Positions 1 to 8,999 are shown, numbered from the stretch's first letter. The stretch: DNA of 64,000 nucleotides from Micromonospora sp. WMMD1128 (GCF_027497235.1 NZ_CP114902.1:4242001-4306000), one strand, 5' to 3'. Notes: generated from the sequence alone by a model not told the origin. Numbers and translations: made by a program.

Positions 1-22
1 GGCTCCGGCTGAGCGGGCGCGG

Positions 23-2104
23 TCAGGCGGCGCGCCGGCCCGCTCCCCCGCCGGTGCGCAGCCGCCGACGACTGCCTCGTTCCCGGCCGTACGAGTCGGC
101 CCGGCCCCACCGGCCCGGGACGTCGAGCAGCTCGATCTTTCCGTAGCCGGCGGGGATGGCCGGGTCCACCAGCAGGTTGTCCCCGCACGGGCGCAGTCCC
201 AAGATGGTCGCGAGCAGCATCAGCAGGCCGCCGGAAGCCCACGACTGCGGTCGCCCGGCCGCCGGAAGCTGGACCGGGTACCTGGTGAGCCGGCGCGGAT
301 AGCCGGCGATCACCTCCGGCACCGACCCGCCGAGCGTCTCCGCCACGGCGAGCACACCGGCGGCGACCTGGGCGGCCTCGGCGTCGTAGCCGTACCGGCG
401 CAGACCGGCCGCGACGAGGGCGTTGTCCGAGGGCCAGACCGCGCCGAGGTGCGCGCCGACCGGGTTGTACGGCCGTTGCCCCTCCGCGTAGGTGCGCACT
501 CCCCAGCCGGAGAAGAGGTCCGGCCCGCACAGGTGGGCGGCGAGCGAGTCGGCCCGCTCGGGTGCGACGATGCCGCTCCAGAGCAGGTGTCCGAGGGCGG
601 AGGTGAGCGCGTCGACCGGCTCCCCGTCCGGGGTGATGGCCAGCGCGTGGTAGCCCCGGTTCGGCAGCCAGAAGTCCCGGTCGAACCGCTCCCGCAACCG
701 GGCCGCGTCCGCCTCCAGCCGCTGCGCGTACCCCGGGTCGTTCCAGAACTCCCGGGCCAGCCGGGCGCCCCGGATCCGCGCGTCGTACGCGTACCCCTGC
801 AGTTCGCAGGTGGCCCGCGGGAACGGCGGCACGACGCCGTGCCGGTCGACGATCGCGTCCGGCGAGTTGCGCCAGGTCTGGTTGGCCACCCCGTTCGTCG
901 TGTTGCGCGGCTGGTAGCGCAGGTAGCCGTCGCCGTACGGGTCGCCGTACTCGGTCAGCCAGTCCAGCGCCATCCGGGCCGGGTGGCGCAGTTGCCGGAC
1001 CAGGTCGGCGTCGCCGGTCCAGCGTTCGTACTCGTCGAGCAGGACGACGAAGAGCGGGGTGGTGTCCGCCGCGCCGTAGTAGAGCGCGGTGGGCTTCTCG
1101 CCGAACGCGGCCGTCTCGCCGTACCGCAGCTCGCCGAGGATCTTGCCGGGTTCCTCGTCGTGGTAGTCGTCGAGCTGGCCGCCCTGCGCGAACGCGAGCA
1201 TGCGCAGCGTCGGCGGCGTCAGCTCGGGCGTGAACGGCAGCGTCTCCAGGCAGGTGATCAGCGCGTCCCGGCCGTACAGGGTCATCGCCCAGGGCAGCCC
1301 GCCGACCGGCACCCGCTCGGCGTACGCGAGCGGGGTGTAGCGCAGCGCGGCCAGGTCGGCCAGGGCCTGCCGGTACGCGGCGGCCAGGGGCGCGCGGTCG
1401 GCGACCAACTGCGGCGCCTGGTCGAACCACCGGGTCAGGTCGTCGGCCATGCTCTGCCGGACCTGTTGGCGGTGGGCCTCGATGTCGGTCCGCAGGTCCT
1501 GTTCGCCGGCGCCCTGGATGACCATGTGCACGTGCAGGTCGGTGCGCCAGGAGCCGTTGGGCTCGATCCGGAGTCGGAAGGTCATCCCCCGGGAGTCGAC
1601 CTCGACCGGGGCGGTGCTGGCGACCACCGTCTCCCGGGTGAACCGTTCGCGCTGGTAGCGGATCCGCAGCTCACGGCGCTCCGGGTCGGCGGTGGCGGCC
1701 GGGCGGCGCGGGCCGGGTTGATGGATCTCGGCGGTGTCGGCGAAGTCGCTGCCGATCTCCATCCGCACCGTGAACTCGGCGGGTTCGGCGGAGTGGTTCA
1801 GCACCGTGATCTCCTCGTGGAACGACTCACCGAGGGAGCGGTACCGGATCACCGAGATGTCGGCGTCGACATAGTGGCTGGCGGCGCCGGGCACCAGCAC
1901 GAAGCGGGCCTCGAAGTAGCTCAGGTCGTCCCGGGACAGCGCCTGCAACCGCTCACCGTCGATCGTCAGGATCCAGCGGGACAGGAACCGGGTGTCGAAG
2001 GAGAACAGGCCGATCGGCACGCACGGCTCCGCTTCCATGTCGCCCTGCGCGTCGCCCGTGGCGAAGGCGTTGCCGGCGAGGACGGAGACGAGTTCCTGCT
2101 TCAT
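23..2104 (-). CDS. Glycogen-debranching-type amylo-alpha-1,6-glucosidase family protein
   Basis: 693 residues. The N-terminal third (about 1-220) looks like the beta-rich GDE N-terminal domain (it opens with a short motif around VPIGLFSFDTRFLS). The rest looks like the alpha/alpha toroid of bacterial amylo-alpha-1,6-glucosidase relatives, with the segment GLPWAMTLYGRDALITC near residue 270 and a closing region rich in Pro, Trp and Gly (QSWASGGLLMLL). Members hydrolyse alpha-1,6 branch points or related alpha-glucans in the cytoplasm; the exact substrate cannot be read from the sequence. The ATG overlaps the stop of the upstream SCP2-like gene by 4 bp, so the two are translationally coupled. 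The stop codon lies 22 bp from the window edge. Confidence 0.85.
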   Translation of the reverse strand: MKQELVSVLAGNAFATGDAQGDMEAEPCVPIGLFSFDTRFLSRWILTIDGERLQALSRDDLSYFEARFVLVPGAASHYVDADISVIRYRSLGESFHEEITVLNHSAEPAEFTVRMEIGSDFADTAEIHQPGPRRPAATADPERRELRIRYQRERFTRETVVASTAPVEVDSRGMTFRLRIEPNGSWRTDLHVHMVIQGAGEQDLRTDIEAHRQQVRQSMADDLTRWFDQAPQLVADRAPLAAAYRQALADLAALRYTPLAYAERVPVGGLPWAMTLYGRDALITCLETLPFTPELTPPTLRMLAFAQGGQLDDYHDEEPGKILGELRYGETAAFGEKPTALYYGAADTTPLFVVLLDEYERWTGDADLVRQLRHPARMALDWLTEYGDPYGDGYLRYQPRNTTNGVANQTWRNSPDAIVDRHGVVPPFPRATCELQGYAYDARIRGARLAREFWNDPGYAQRLEADAARLRERFDRDFWLPNRGYHALAITPDGEPVDALTSALGHLLWSGIVAPERADSLAAHLCGPDLFSGWGVRTYAEGQRPYNPVGAHLGAVWPSDNALVAAGLRRYGYDAEAAQVAAGVLAVAETLGGSVPEVIAGYPRRLTRYPVQLPAAGRPQSWASGGLLMLLATILGLRPCGDNLLVDPAIPAGYGKIELLDVPGRWGRADSYGRERGSRRRLRTGGGAGRRAA

Positions 2105-2484
2105 CGCGCCGCCAGCCGGTGCGGGGAACCAGCGACGTCCCGGGGGTGCCGTGCGTCCGGCGGGCCGGGGAAGATGCGGCGCAACATCGTCAACAGTCGT
2201 AGGTTGCCCTGCCCGCTGATGTCGTTGCGCAGGATCGCCGCGGCCAGGTGCAGGCGGCCCGCGGCGATCCGGTCGAACACCTCCCGGTCGGCCCGGATCA
2301 CCAGGTCCGCCGCCTCGGCCGAACGGGTCACCCCGACCTCCTGGTGGTCGATGGTCAGATACCAGTGCTCGGTCCGGCCGCCCTCTCCCAGGTCCAGGCG
2401 GATCGTGCCGGAGGTGGTCTCGGGCAGCTCGGGGTGATGGCCGGCCGCTCCCCGGGCCAGGTACTCCGCGGCGGAGGCGCTCAT
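2101..2484 (-). CDS. SCP2 sterol-binding-domain-like protein
   Basis: A 127-residue protein whose pattern (xGTIRLDLG..., HWYLTIDHQEVGV, ADLVIRADREVFDRIAAGRLHLAAAI, GQGNLRLL) resembles SCP2/DUF-type small lipid-binding domains. These often form a one-domain hydrophobic tunnel. The start at 2484 is chosen over an upstream in-frame ATG at 2565 because a strong GGAGGG lies 5 bp before it. The gene heads a two-gene unit with the debranching-type enzyme (4-bp ATGA overlap). It has no signal peptide. Its ligand and its link to glycan metabolism are unknown; the SCP2 call is by motif only. Confidence 0.65.
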   Translation of the reverse strand: MSASAAEYLARGAAGHHPELPETTSGTIRLDLGEGGRTEHWYLTIDHQEVGVTRSAEAADLVIRADREVFDRIAAGRLHLAAAILRNDISGQGNLRLLTMLRRIFPGPPDARHPRDVAGSPHRLAAR

Positions 2485-2615
2485 CGATCCCTCCCTCGTC
2501 CGTGGCGGCGGCCGATGCCGGACTCCGCCCGAGGCGCTGGGTTCCCGCCGCCCGGGTGGGTCCAACTCACCCGTTCCGGGTGAGACGGGCCGGCGGAGCG
2601 GGTACCGGCAGGGCC

Positions 2616-3596
2616 ATGTCGATCACCGGGAACGCCGCCACCGACCGGGTGCTGCTGGCGCTGCTGACCATGCAGCGGGAGTCGTGGGAGCAGGGGATCC
2701 TCGGGCAGGCGCTGCTGGACCTGGGCCGGCCCGAGGTGGCGACGCTCGTCGCCGACGCCGCGGTGACCCGGCAGCGGCCGGACGGCCGGCTCGGTGAGCT
2801 GGCCGGCTCGGTGGGCGCGGTGAACGGCGCCGCGTGCGGCGAGGTGGTCCGGCACGCGGCGGACACCACCGGCGAGCCGAGGTACGCCGCCGCGCTGGCC
2901 GCGCAGCTCGACTGGTTGACGCGCCGGGCGCCCCGGGCCGTCGACGGCACCCTGTTCCACCTGCTGGACGGGCGTCAGGTGTGGGCCGACACGGTCTACA
3001 TGGTGGTGCCACTGCTCGCGTTGACCGACCGGACGGAGCAGGCCGCCGCGCAGGTGGCGGGGCACCGGCGCCGGTTGCACGACGCGCGCACCGGCCTGTA
3101 CGCGGCCCGCTGGGACGAAGACCGGGGCGAGCTGGACCGGCCGGGGCCCTGGGGAACCGGCAACGGCTGGGTGGTCGCCGGGATCGCCCGGGCGCTGCGC
3201 CTGGCGCCGCGGTGGCCGGCGGGGACGCGCGCCGAGCTGGCCGGGCACGTGGAGGAGGTGCTGACGGCCTGCCTGAGGCACCGCACCGACGACGGGCTCT
3301 TCCCCGACGTGCTCGACGATCCCGGCACGTTCCGCGAGGCCAACACCGCCCAACTGCTCGGGTACGCGGCGCTGACCGGGGTGGCCGACGGGTGGCTGCC
3401 GCCGTCGTGGCTCGACACCGGGGCGGAGCTGCTCGCCGCCGCCGGCCGGCGGGTGGACCGGTACGGGCGGGTGACCGGCGTCAGCGGAGCGCCGGACTTC
3501 GCCGGACCGGGCACCTCGCCCGAGGCGCAGGCCTGCCACCTGCTCGGGCAGGCCGCGCTGCGGCGCGCCCGGGCGGCGGTCAGTCCCGCCGGATGA
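2616..3596 (+). CDS. GH88/GH105-like unsaturated glucuronyl/rhamnogalacturonyl hydrolase family protein
   Basis: 326 residues of alpha/alpha-barrel character. The segment PWGTGNGWVVAGIARAL matches the conserved WGxGNGW signature of GH105/GH88-type enzymes, and the early ...WEQGILGQALL and the Asp-rich DDGLFPDVLDDPGTF are also typical. These enzymes remove an unsaturated uronic acid from the non-reducing end of oligosaccharides produced by lyases. The ATG at 2616 is preferred over an upstream in-frame start at 2502, which would read back across the divergent promoter. It has no signal peptide, so it is probably cytoplasmic. Its 3' end overlaps the convergent DinB-like gene by 17 bp. Confidence 0.7.
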   Translation: MSITGNAATDRVLLALLTMQRESWEQGILGQALLDLGRPEVATLVADAAVTRQRPDGRLGELAGSVGAVNGAACGEVVRHAADTTGEPRYAAALAAQLDWLTRRAPRAVDGTLFHLLDGRQVWADTVYMVVPLLALTDRTEQAAAQVAGHRRRLHDARTGLYAARWDEDRGELDRPGPWGTGNGWVVAGIARALRLAPRWPAGTRAELAGHVEEVLTACLRHRTDDGLFPDVLDDPGTFREANTAQLLGYAALTGVADGWLPPSWLDTGAELLAAAGRRVDRYGRVTGVSGAPDFAGPGTSPEAQACHLLGQAALRRARAAVSPAG

Positions 3597-4089
3597 GGCC
3601 GCGCACGTACGCCGCCTGCCCGACGTGCTGAAGGTCGTCGTCGAGCACGCTCACCAGCCGTACGCCGAGCGTGACCGGCGGGTCCCAGTTCTCGTCCACC
3701 ACCCGGTCCAGATCGCCCGGACGCAACCGCCGCAGGTATGCCAAGCTCCGTTCCACCACCGCCCGGTGGTAGTCGAGCAGCACGCCGCCGTCATCCGGCC
3801 GCACCGCGGCGATCTGTTCGGGGCCGTGGCCGTAGCCGGTGTCGTCGGCGTCGGGGCGCAGGCCGCACCGCTGCGCCCAGTCGCCGGTGGCCCAGAGCTG
3901 CTTCTCCCCGAGCAGGTCCGCCACGTGATGATCCTGGATCCGGGTCAGGTGCCAGATCAACCAGCCGACCGGGTTCGCCCCGTCGGCCGGGGCCTGCCGA
4001 AGCTGCTCCGGGTCGAGCCCGTCGAGCGCACCGGCGACCAGGTCCGGCAGCCGCCCGTACGCCTCGGTCAGCAGGTCGTTCACGTCCAC
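3580..4089 (-). CDS. DinB / DUF664 family protein (mycothiol-transferase-like four-helix bundle)
   Basis: 169 residues. Motifs WHLTRIQDHHVADLLG (about residues 45-60) and DDDLQHVGQAAYVRGL (about 150-165) place the three metal-ligand His typical of the DinB/DUF664 fold. In mycothiol-producing actinobacteria many of these are thiol transferases or detoxifying enzymes; this one cannot be assigned a substrate. It converges on the GH105-like gene with a 17-bp overlap of the two 3' ends. Confidence 0.75.
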   Translation of the reverse strand: MDVNDLLTEAYGRLPDLVAGALDGLDPEQLRQAPADGANPVGWLIWHLTRIQDHHVADLLGEKQLWATGDWAQRCGLRPDADDTGYGHGPEQIAAVRPDDGGVLLDYHRAVVERSLAYLRRLRPGDLDRVVDENWDPPVTLGVRLVSVLDDDLQHVGQAAYVRGLIRRD

Positions 4090-4334
4090 CGCGCCTCACT
4101 CCCCCACCGTCTCGTTGCCGTCCCCCGGGTGCAGTACCGCCGAGCGCGTCCGGCAAACATCGCCGCCGGGAGTCATCCGGTGGTCGGGCCCGCCTCGGGT
4201 TTCGCACCATCTGCTACCACCTGTGGCGGTCCGCACCGAATCGGCGCAAGCTAGTGAAAGAGCAGCTCAGAGCCTATCTGGTCACCCGAAGACGTGCGGC
4301 TGGAGCGCGTAGGCGCACGTCGAAGGAGATCGTC
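4090..4334. promoter_or_regulatory. Divergent intergenic region between DinB-like and GH26-like genes
   Basis: 245 bp carrying the upstream signals for both flanking genes. On the plus strand an AAGGAGAT ribosome binding site (4323-4330) sits 4 bp before the ATG at 4335. The stretch 4205-4290 is less GC-rich than its surroundings. I see no clear paired -35/-10 boxes and no hairpin terminator. Confidence 0.4.
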
Positions 4335-5444
4335 ATGGCCGCACCCGTGATCCGTTCCGTCACCGCCGACCAGACCGTCCTGACACCCGGGCAGTCGACC
4401 ACCGTACGGGTCGACGCCTACCATCCCGACTCCCGACTGCTGACCCTCCCCGGCCGGGTCAGCGACCCCACCGGGGTGGCCTGGGACAGCCCGGTCCGGC
4501 TGGACCTGAGCGTGCCGCTGACCGTGCAGCTCGGCAGCGCCTCACCGGGTGTGACAGTCACGCCCGCCGACGCCGACCCGACCCGCTTCACGGTCGGCGT
4601 ACTGGCCGGCCCGGGCACGGTGACGCTCACCGCGACCGCCCGGGACGGCGCGGGGCGCGCCGGCACCGGCAGCGCCACCCTGACGGTGCCACTGCTGGTC
4701 GGCATGTCCGCCGAGAAGGGCGCACGGACCCGGCGGGTGGTCGCCGACTATCCGGGCATCCGCTACATGCGTGACTACGGCACCGACGGCCCGGACGCGG
4801 ACGCGCTGCCGGAGCTGCCCCCGCTGAACGCCGGGAAGTTCGCCGACGCGCCGTCGGCCGTCATGCACGTCTCCTGGAAGGACGACGTCGAGCAGCTCGC
4901 GGGCTGGCTCGACGAGGTGCGCCGGCCGATCTACCTGACCTGGTACCACGAGCCGATGGGCGACGTGACGCCGGCGACGTACCGGGCCACCGCCGCCCGG
5001 GTGAGCCAGATCCTGGCCGCGCATCCCCAACGGCGTTGGGTGCTGGGGCACGGCCCGATCGTCACCCGTTACTGGCTGGACGAGGGGCGCGGCAACCCGA
5101 CCGACTGGGTCTACCCGGGCATGACGCACTACGGGGTGGACTGCTACTCGCAGGACACCGCCGCGTACTGGCCCGCCTCCCGGATGTTCGGGGTGGCCTT
5201 CGGCAAGGTGCGCGCCGCCGTCCCCGGCGTCCGGCTGCTGGTGCCCGAGTACGGGTTGAGCCGGACCACCGCCGACACCACGGGCGCGGGCCGGGCCCAG
5301 GCGCTCCGGGACCACGTCACCTGGCTGCGGCAGCAGCACGACGTGGACGCGATCGCGTACTGGAACAACTCGACGGGAGTGCCGTTGGGCGACCCGCCGT
5401 TGGAGTCGACCGCCTGGCGCGATCTCCAGCTCGGCTGGGCTTAG
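4335..5444 (+). CDS. GH26-like glycosidase-type protein with N-terminal Ig-like domain
   Basis: 369 residues. Residues about 1-115 are a Thr/Val-rich beta-sandwich (bacterial Ig-like). The rest resembles a TIM-barrel glycosidase: YLTWYHEPMGD recalls the GH26 acid/base region (Trp-x-His-Glu) and LLVPEYGLS supplies a second Glu that could be the nucleophile. I infer a beta-mannanase/glucanase-like fold and cannot name a substrate. The start at 4335 is set by the AAGGAGAT site; the reading frame upstream of it is non-coding. There is no evident signal peptide, which is unusual for a polysaccharide hydrolase. Confidence 0.55.
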   Translation: MAAPVIRSVTADQTVLTPGQSTTVRVDAYHPDSRLLTLPGRVSDPTGVAWDSPVRLDLSVPLTVQLGSASPGVTVTPADADPTRFTVGVLAGPGTVTLTATARDGAGRAGTGSATLTVPLLVGMSAEKGARTRRVVADYPGIRYMRDYGTDGPDADALPELPPLNAGKFADAPSAVMHVSWKDDVEQLAGWLDEVRRPIYLTWYHEPMGDVTPATYRATAARVSQILAAHPQRRWVLGHGPIVTRYWLDEGRGNPTDWVYPGMTHYGVDCYSQDTAAYWPASRMFGVAFGKVRAAVPGVRLLVPEYGLSRTTADTTGAGRAQALRDHVTWLRQQHDVDAIAYWNNSTGVPLGDPPLESTAWRDLQLGWA

Positions 5445-5467
5445 AATGACCTGATGGGGCGGAGCCG

Positions 5468-6289
5468 GTGACGAGCGTGGCCGCGACGGGCCACGGCCAC
5501 GCCTGCCTCGCCTACGACGACCCGGCCACGTGGCACGCCCGCACGGTCGAGCAGGTCACCGTCGGTCTCGCGGCCGGTGAGCAGGTCTGGGTGGTCGGGC
5601 CGGAGGAGCCCGGTGCCGTGACCCGGCGGCTGGGGTCCGTCCCCGGCTTCGACGCCGCGTTGGGTCGCGGCACGGTGCGGCTGTTCGCGACCGGCGACGC
5701 CTACCGGCACGACCGGGCCGTCGACGCTCGGCGACAGGTCCGGGCGTACGCGCGGGCCACCGCCGAGGCGCTGGCCGCCGGCCACACCGGCCTGCGGGTG
5801 GTGGCCGACGCGACCGCCCTGGTCCGTGACGCCGCCCGGCGCGACGCGTTCGCCCGCTACGAGCACCAGGTGGACCGCTGGATGCGGCACCGGCCGATGT
5901 CGGCGGTGTGCGCCTACGACCGCCGGGCGCTCGGCGACGCGGCGGTCGCCGAGCTGGCCTGCCTGCATCCGGAGAGCAACGCCGACGTGCCGTTCCGGCT
6001 GCACGCCGGCGACGGTGACGCGGTGGTGGCGCTCGGGGGCGAGCTGGACCAGACTCACCACGCGCTCTTCGCCGCCGCCCTGGACCGGGCCGACCCGCGA
6101 CCGGTCGCCGGGCGGCTCGTCGTCGACGCGGCCGACCTGCGCTTCGTCGACCACCGCGCGCTTCTGCGCCTGCGCGACCATGCCCGCCGGCACCGCGCCG
6201 CCGTGGTGCTGCGCACCCGCCGCCCGGCCGTGGCCCGGCTGGTCGAGCTGCTGGGCCTGACCGAGGTACGGGTGGAGGTGCTCCGATGA
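5468..6289 (+). CDS. MEDS-domain protein with C-terminal STAS domain (anti-sigma-factor antagonist type)
   Basis: 273 residues, GTG start. Residues about 8-165 match the MEDS (DcmR-like sensory) domain: an early HACLAYDDPATW, GEQVWVVG, then a conserved RYEHQVDRWMRHRPMSAVCAYDRR. Residues about 180-270 look like a STAS domain (VVALGGELDQTH..., RLVVDAADLRFVDHRAL), as found in anti-anti-sigma factors. The usual phospho-Ser position reads as VDH, so switching by phosphorylation is uncertain. The stop overlaps the next gene (ATGA), which has the same sensory domain with an anti-sigma kinase domain. I infer a partner-switching pair. Confidence 0.75.
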   Translation: MTSVAATGHGHACLAYDDPATWHARTVEQVTVGLAAGEQVWVVGPEEPGAVTRRLGSVPGFDAALGRGTVRLFATGDAYRHDRAVDARRQVRAYARATAEALAAGHTGLRVVADATALVRDAARRDAFARYEHQVDRWMRHRPMSAVCAYDRRALGDAAVAELACLHPESNADVPFRLHAGDGDAVVALGGELDQTHHALFAAALDRADPRPVAGRLVVDAADLRFVDHRALLRLRDHARRHRAAVVLRTRRPAVARLVELLGLTEVRVEVLR

Positions 6290-7248
6290 GGACCGGTGCG
6301 GCGGCCGGGCACGTGGGCTACTTCCACGAGGCGATCCTCTACGACTCCGACGAGCACCTGCTGGCTGTGGTGCTGCCGTTCCTGACCGGCGGCGTCGAGG
6401 CCGGTGAGCCCACCGTGGTGGGCCTCGGCGCCCGCAACGCCGACCTGGTGCGTCGGGCGTTGCCGGCCGGCGCCGGGGTCACGTTCCTGCCCGGCGGGGA
6501 CGTCTACGCCCGGCCCACCGGGGCGATCCGCGCCTACCGGGAACTGCTCGCCGGGCACGTGGCGGCGGGCGCGACGCAGATCCGGATCGTCGGCGAGCTG
6601 CCGCCGGTGGTGTTCGGTGCGACCTGGGACTGGTGGGCCCGCTACGAGTCGGCGATAAACCACGCGTACGACGAGTTCCCGCTCTGGAGCATGTGCGCGT
6701 ACGACCGGCGGGTCGCGCCGCCGCACGTGCTGGCCGACGTGGCGCGCACCCATCCCCGGATCGCCGGGCCGGACGACGCCCACGAGCCGACCGGCGTCTA
6801 CACCGAGCCGGTGAGCTACCTGGCCGAGCACCACCCGGCCCCGCTCGACCCGCTCCAGCACACCACGCCCGCGGTCGACCTGACCGATCCGACGCCGGCC
6901 CGCGCCCGGGAGGCGGTACGCGCCGCCGACCACGGCCTGCTTTCGCCCGACGGCGTCGACGACCTGGTGATGGCCGTCAGCGAGGTGGTGTGCAACGCGC
7001 TGCGGCACGGGACGACGCCGGTGCGCGTGCGGGTGTGGTGCGCGGCGGACCGGATCGTGGTGACCGTCCACGATCGCGGTCCCGGCCCCAAGGACCCGTA
7101 CGCCGGTCTGCTGCCGGCGGGCGACGGCAGCGAGGGCGGCCTGGGGCTCTGGATCACCCACCAGAGTTGCGACCACGTGACCTCGCACCGCGACGCCGAC
7201 GGTTTCACCATCCGACTGACGGCGGGGAATGCCCACTTCCCGGTCTGA
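6286..7248 (+). CDS. MEDS-domain anti-sigma regulatory kinase (RsbA/RsbW-like)
   Basis: 320 residues. N-terminal MEDS sensory domain (about 8-175; HVGYFHEAILYDSDEHLL, then WARYESAINHAYDEFPLWSMCAYDRR) followed by a GHKL ATPase domain: DDLVMAVSEVVCNALRHG is the N-box, VHDRGPGPKDPY the G1 region, and GGLGLWITHQSCD the G2 region. It has no dimerisation/phospho-His box, so it fits anti-sigma Ser kinases rather than sensor His kinases. It starts inside the stop of the MEDS-STAS gene, so the two are coupled. The stretch to 7367 holds only the leader of the next gene. Confidence 0.8.
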   Translation: MRTGAAAGHVGYFHEAILYDSDEHLLAVVLPFLTGGVEAGEPTVVGLGARNADLVRRALPAGAGVTFLPGGDVYARPTGAIRAYRELLAGHVAAGATQIRIVGELPPVVFGATWDWWARYESAINHAYDEFPLWSMCAYDRRVAPPHVLADVARTHPRIAGPDDAHEPTGVYTEPVSYLAEHHPAPLDPLQHTTPAVDLTDPTPARAREAVRAADHGLLSPDGVDDLVMAVSEVVCNALRHGTTPVRVRVWCAADRIVVTVHDRGPGPKDPYAGLLPAGDGSEGGLGLWITHQSCDHVTSHRDADGFTIRLTAGNAHFPV

Positions 7249-7367
7249 CCGACCGACCAACCGGCGGTCCCGGGGCGGGGCGGGGTCAACGGCGCGCGCG
7301 GACACGGTACCGTTGCGCCTCATCGTGCCCCGCGGCCTGGCGCTGGCGAACCGACGGAGGATGGCGC

Positions 7368-8915
7368 ATGTCCAACGGTGAGGAACCGTTCGCACCCCAC
7401 GACGACGTGTCCGCGCGGCCACGGTTCGACCCGGCCCTGCGCGGCTACGACAAACGGCAGGTCGACAGGTACGTCGAGCAGATGGACGGCGAGGTCAGCT
7501 CCTTGACCGCCGCCCGGGACCGGGCGTACGCACAGGTCCGCGAGTTGACCGCGCAGATGCAGCGGGCGCAGGCCGAGGCGGTCGAGCTGCGCGACCGCCC
7601 GACGCCTGTCGACCGGGCTTCCTTCCGGGACCTCGGCCCGATGGTCGACCAGATCCTCGATCTGGCCGAGAAGCAGGCCGGCCAGATCACCGAGATGGCC
7701 ACGAAGCGCGCCGACGACGTCCACGCGCAGGCGGAGAAGGTGCTGGCCGCGGCCCAGGAACAGGCGGCCCGGGACCGGCGCGAGCTGGACGAGGAGCTGT
7801 CCACCCGCCGGGCCGAGCAGGAGCGGGCGGACGAGGAGCGGCGGGCCGTCGCACAGGCGGAGCTGACCGCCGCGCGGGAGCTGGCGGAGAAGCTGCGCAC
7901 CGAGGGTCAGGCCGTGCACGACCGGGCCCAGCAGGAAGCCAAGCGGATCTCCGAGCAGACCACCCAGCAGGTCGAGCAGGCCCGGTCGGCGTCCGAGGCG
8001 CTGGTGAAGGCCGCGCGCACCCAGATCCAGCAGGAGGTGCAGGCCAACCGGAGCAAGGCGCAGCAGGAGCTGGCCCAGTGGCAGGCCACCATGGCCCGCG
8101 AGCTGGACGAGCGGCGGGCCGCCGCCGAGCAGGAGCTGGCCGACCGGGCAACCGCCGCGGAACGGGACATCGCCGCGCTTGTCGCCGAGGCCCAGCAGTA
8201 CGCGACCGAGGTGCGGGAGCGGGCCGACGAGGAGAACGCCGCGCACCAGGAGCAGCTCGCGGTCGTGCAGCGGGAGGTCCAGCAGCGGCAGGAGGCGCTT
8301 GCCCAGCTCAAGACCGAGCTGGAGACCGTCGGCCAGCAGTTGGCGGAGACCCGCGGGGAGATCACCGAGATCGAGCAGGCCGGCGCCGAGCTGGAGGAGC
8401 GGCTGGTCGGCGTACGCCGGGACCTGGCCACCGAGACCAGGCGGCTGGAGGAGGCGCGGCGGGCGGCGGACCTGGCGGAGCAGCACGCCAAGGAGACCCG
8501 GGCCCGGGTGCAGCGGGAGGCAAAGCGGGTGGCCGACCTGGCCGCGGCGGCGGTGATGGCGGCTGCCGCGGGTGGCAGCGAGACCGCCGAGTATCCGCAG
8601 GTGCTCGCGCGCCCGGCCGCTTCCGTCCCGGCGGCGGCCGAGCCGGCGCGCGGCGAGCGGTCCGACGCCGAGCGGACGGACACCGGGCGGCCTGACACCG
8701 GGCGGCTCGACGCGGAGCGGGCGAACTCTGAGCGGGCGAACTCTGAGCGGGCGGAGTCCGAGCGGGCGGAGTCCGAGCGGGGCGAGGTCGACCGGCCGAG
8801 CGCCGAGCCGTTCATCGAGCGGCTGGACGGGCCGAGCTTCGACGCGTTCGCGGTGCGCACGCCGGCGCCGCGTCCCGTCCCCGACGAGGACACGGACGTC
8901 CGCACCCCAGCCTGA
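7368..8915 (+). CDS. DivIVA-like long coiled-coil protein with repetitive tail
   Basis: 515 residues. The N-terminus (RFDPALRGYDKRQVDRYVEQMD) matches the membrane-associating DivIVA/Wag31-type head. Residues about 45-400 are continuous heptad-rich coiled coil (Glu, Gln, Arg, Ala). A short Ala-rich stretch follows, and then an acidic tail with eight 15-bp tandem repeats encoding AERxx/SERxx units. Such proteins act as scaffolds at poles, septa or hyphal tips. The ATG at 7368 has GGAGG 8 bp upstream. A second ATG at 7361 is out of frame. Its exact role is unknown. Confidence 0.7.
   Translation: MSNGEEPFAPHDDVSARPRFDPALRGYDKRQVDRYVEQMDGEVSSLTAARDRAYAQVRELTAQMQRAQAEAVELRDRPTPVDRASFRDLGPMVDQILDLAEKQAGQITEMATKRADDVHAQAEKVLAAAQEQAARDRRELDEELSTRRAEQERADEERRAVAQAELTAARELAEKLRTEGQAVHDRAQQEAKRISEQTTQQVEQARSASEALVKAARTQIQQEVQANRSKAQQELAQWQATMARELDERRAAAEQELADRATAAERDIAALVAEAQQYATEVRERADEENAAHQEQLAVVQREVQQRQEALAQLKTELETVGQQLAETRGEITEIEQAGAELEERLVGVRRDLATETRRLEEARRAADLAEQHAKETRARVQREAKRVADLAAAAVMAAAAGGSETAEYPQVLARPAASVPAAAEPARGERSDAERTDTGRPDTGRLDAERANSERANSERAESERAESERGEVDRPSAEPFIERLDGPSFDAFAVRTPAPRPVPDEDTDVRTPA
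8649..8783 (+). repeat. 15-bp tandem repeats in the coiled-coil gene tail
   Basis: Nine 15-bp units (phase starting 8649, clearest from 8664) encode five-residue blocks such as DAERT, DTGRP, ANSER and AESER. Units at 8724-8738 and 8739-8753 are identical; 8754-8768 and 8769-8783 differ by only 3 bp. They lengthen the acidic C-terminal tail without disturbing the frame, so copy number can vary by slippage. Confidence 0.85.
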
Positions 8916-8916
8916 C

Positions 8917-8929
8917 GGTAAGGAGGGGC
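8917..8929 (+). repeat. Short repeat motif shared with an NRPS-internal element
   Basis: The 13-mer ggtaaggaggggc follows the stop codon of the coiled-coil gene and is identical to 52424-52436 inside the A-T-C NRPS gene. It may be a degenerate copy of a dispersed GC-rich repeat family. Chance is possible because it resembles a ribosome-binding-site string. Confidence 0.35.
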
Positions 8930-8943
8930 GCTTGCCACCTGCC

Positions 8944-8958
8944 TTTGCCATATGCAAA
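8944..8958. promoter_or_regulatory. AT-rich imperfect palindrome upstream of the SH3 exoprotein
   Basis: TTTGC-cATAT-GCAAA is an inverted repeat in an island that is clearly less GC-rich than the surrounding DNA, 42 bp before the start at 9000. Its position suits an operator or promoter element; the regulator is unknown. Confidence 0.35.
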
Positions 8959-8999
8959 TATGTGGATCAATGGCGGCCTTGATCCGGGGGTTGATGAGC

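Noticed and set aside
3580..3596. Frameshifted single gene across the GH105/DinB junction
   Set aside because: The two genes are on opposite strands and both end in proper stops. The 17-bp overlap is convergent.
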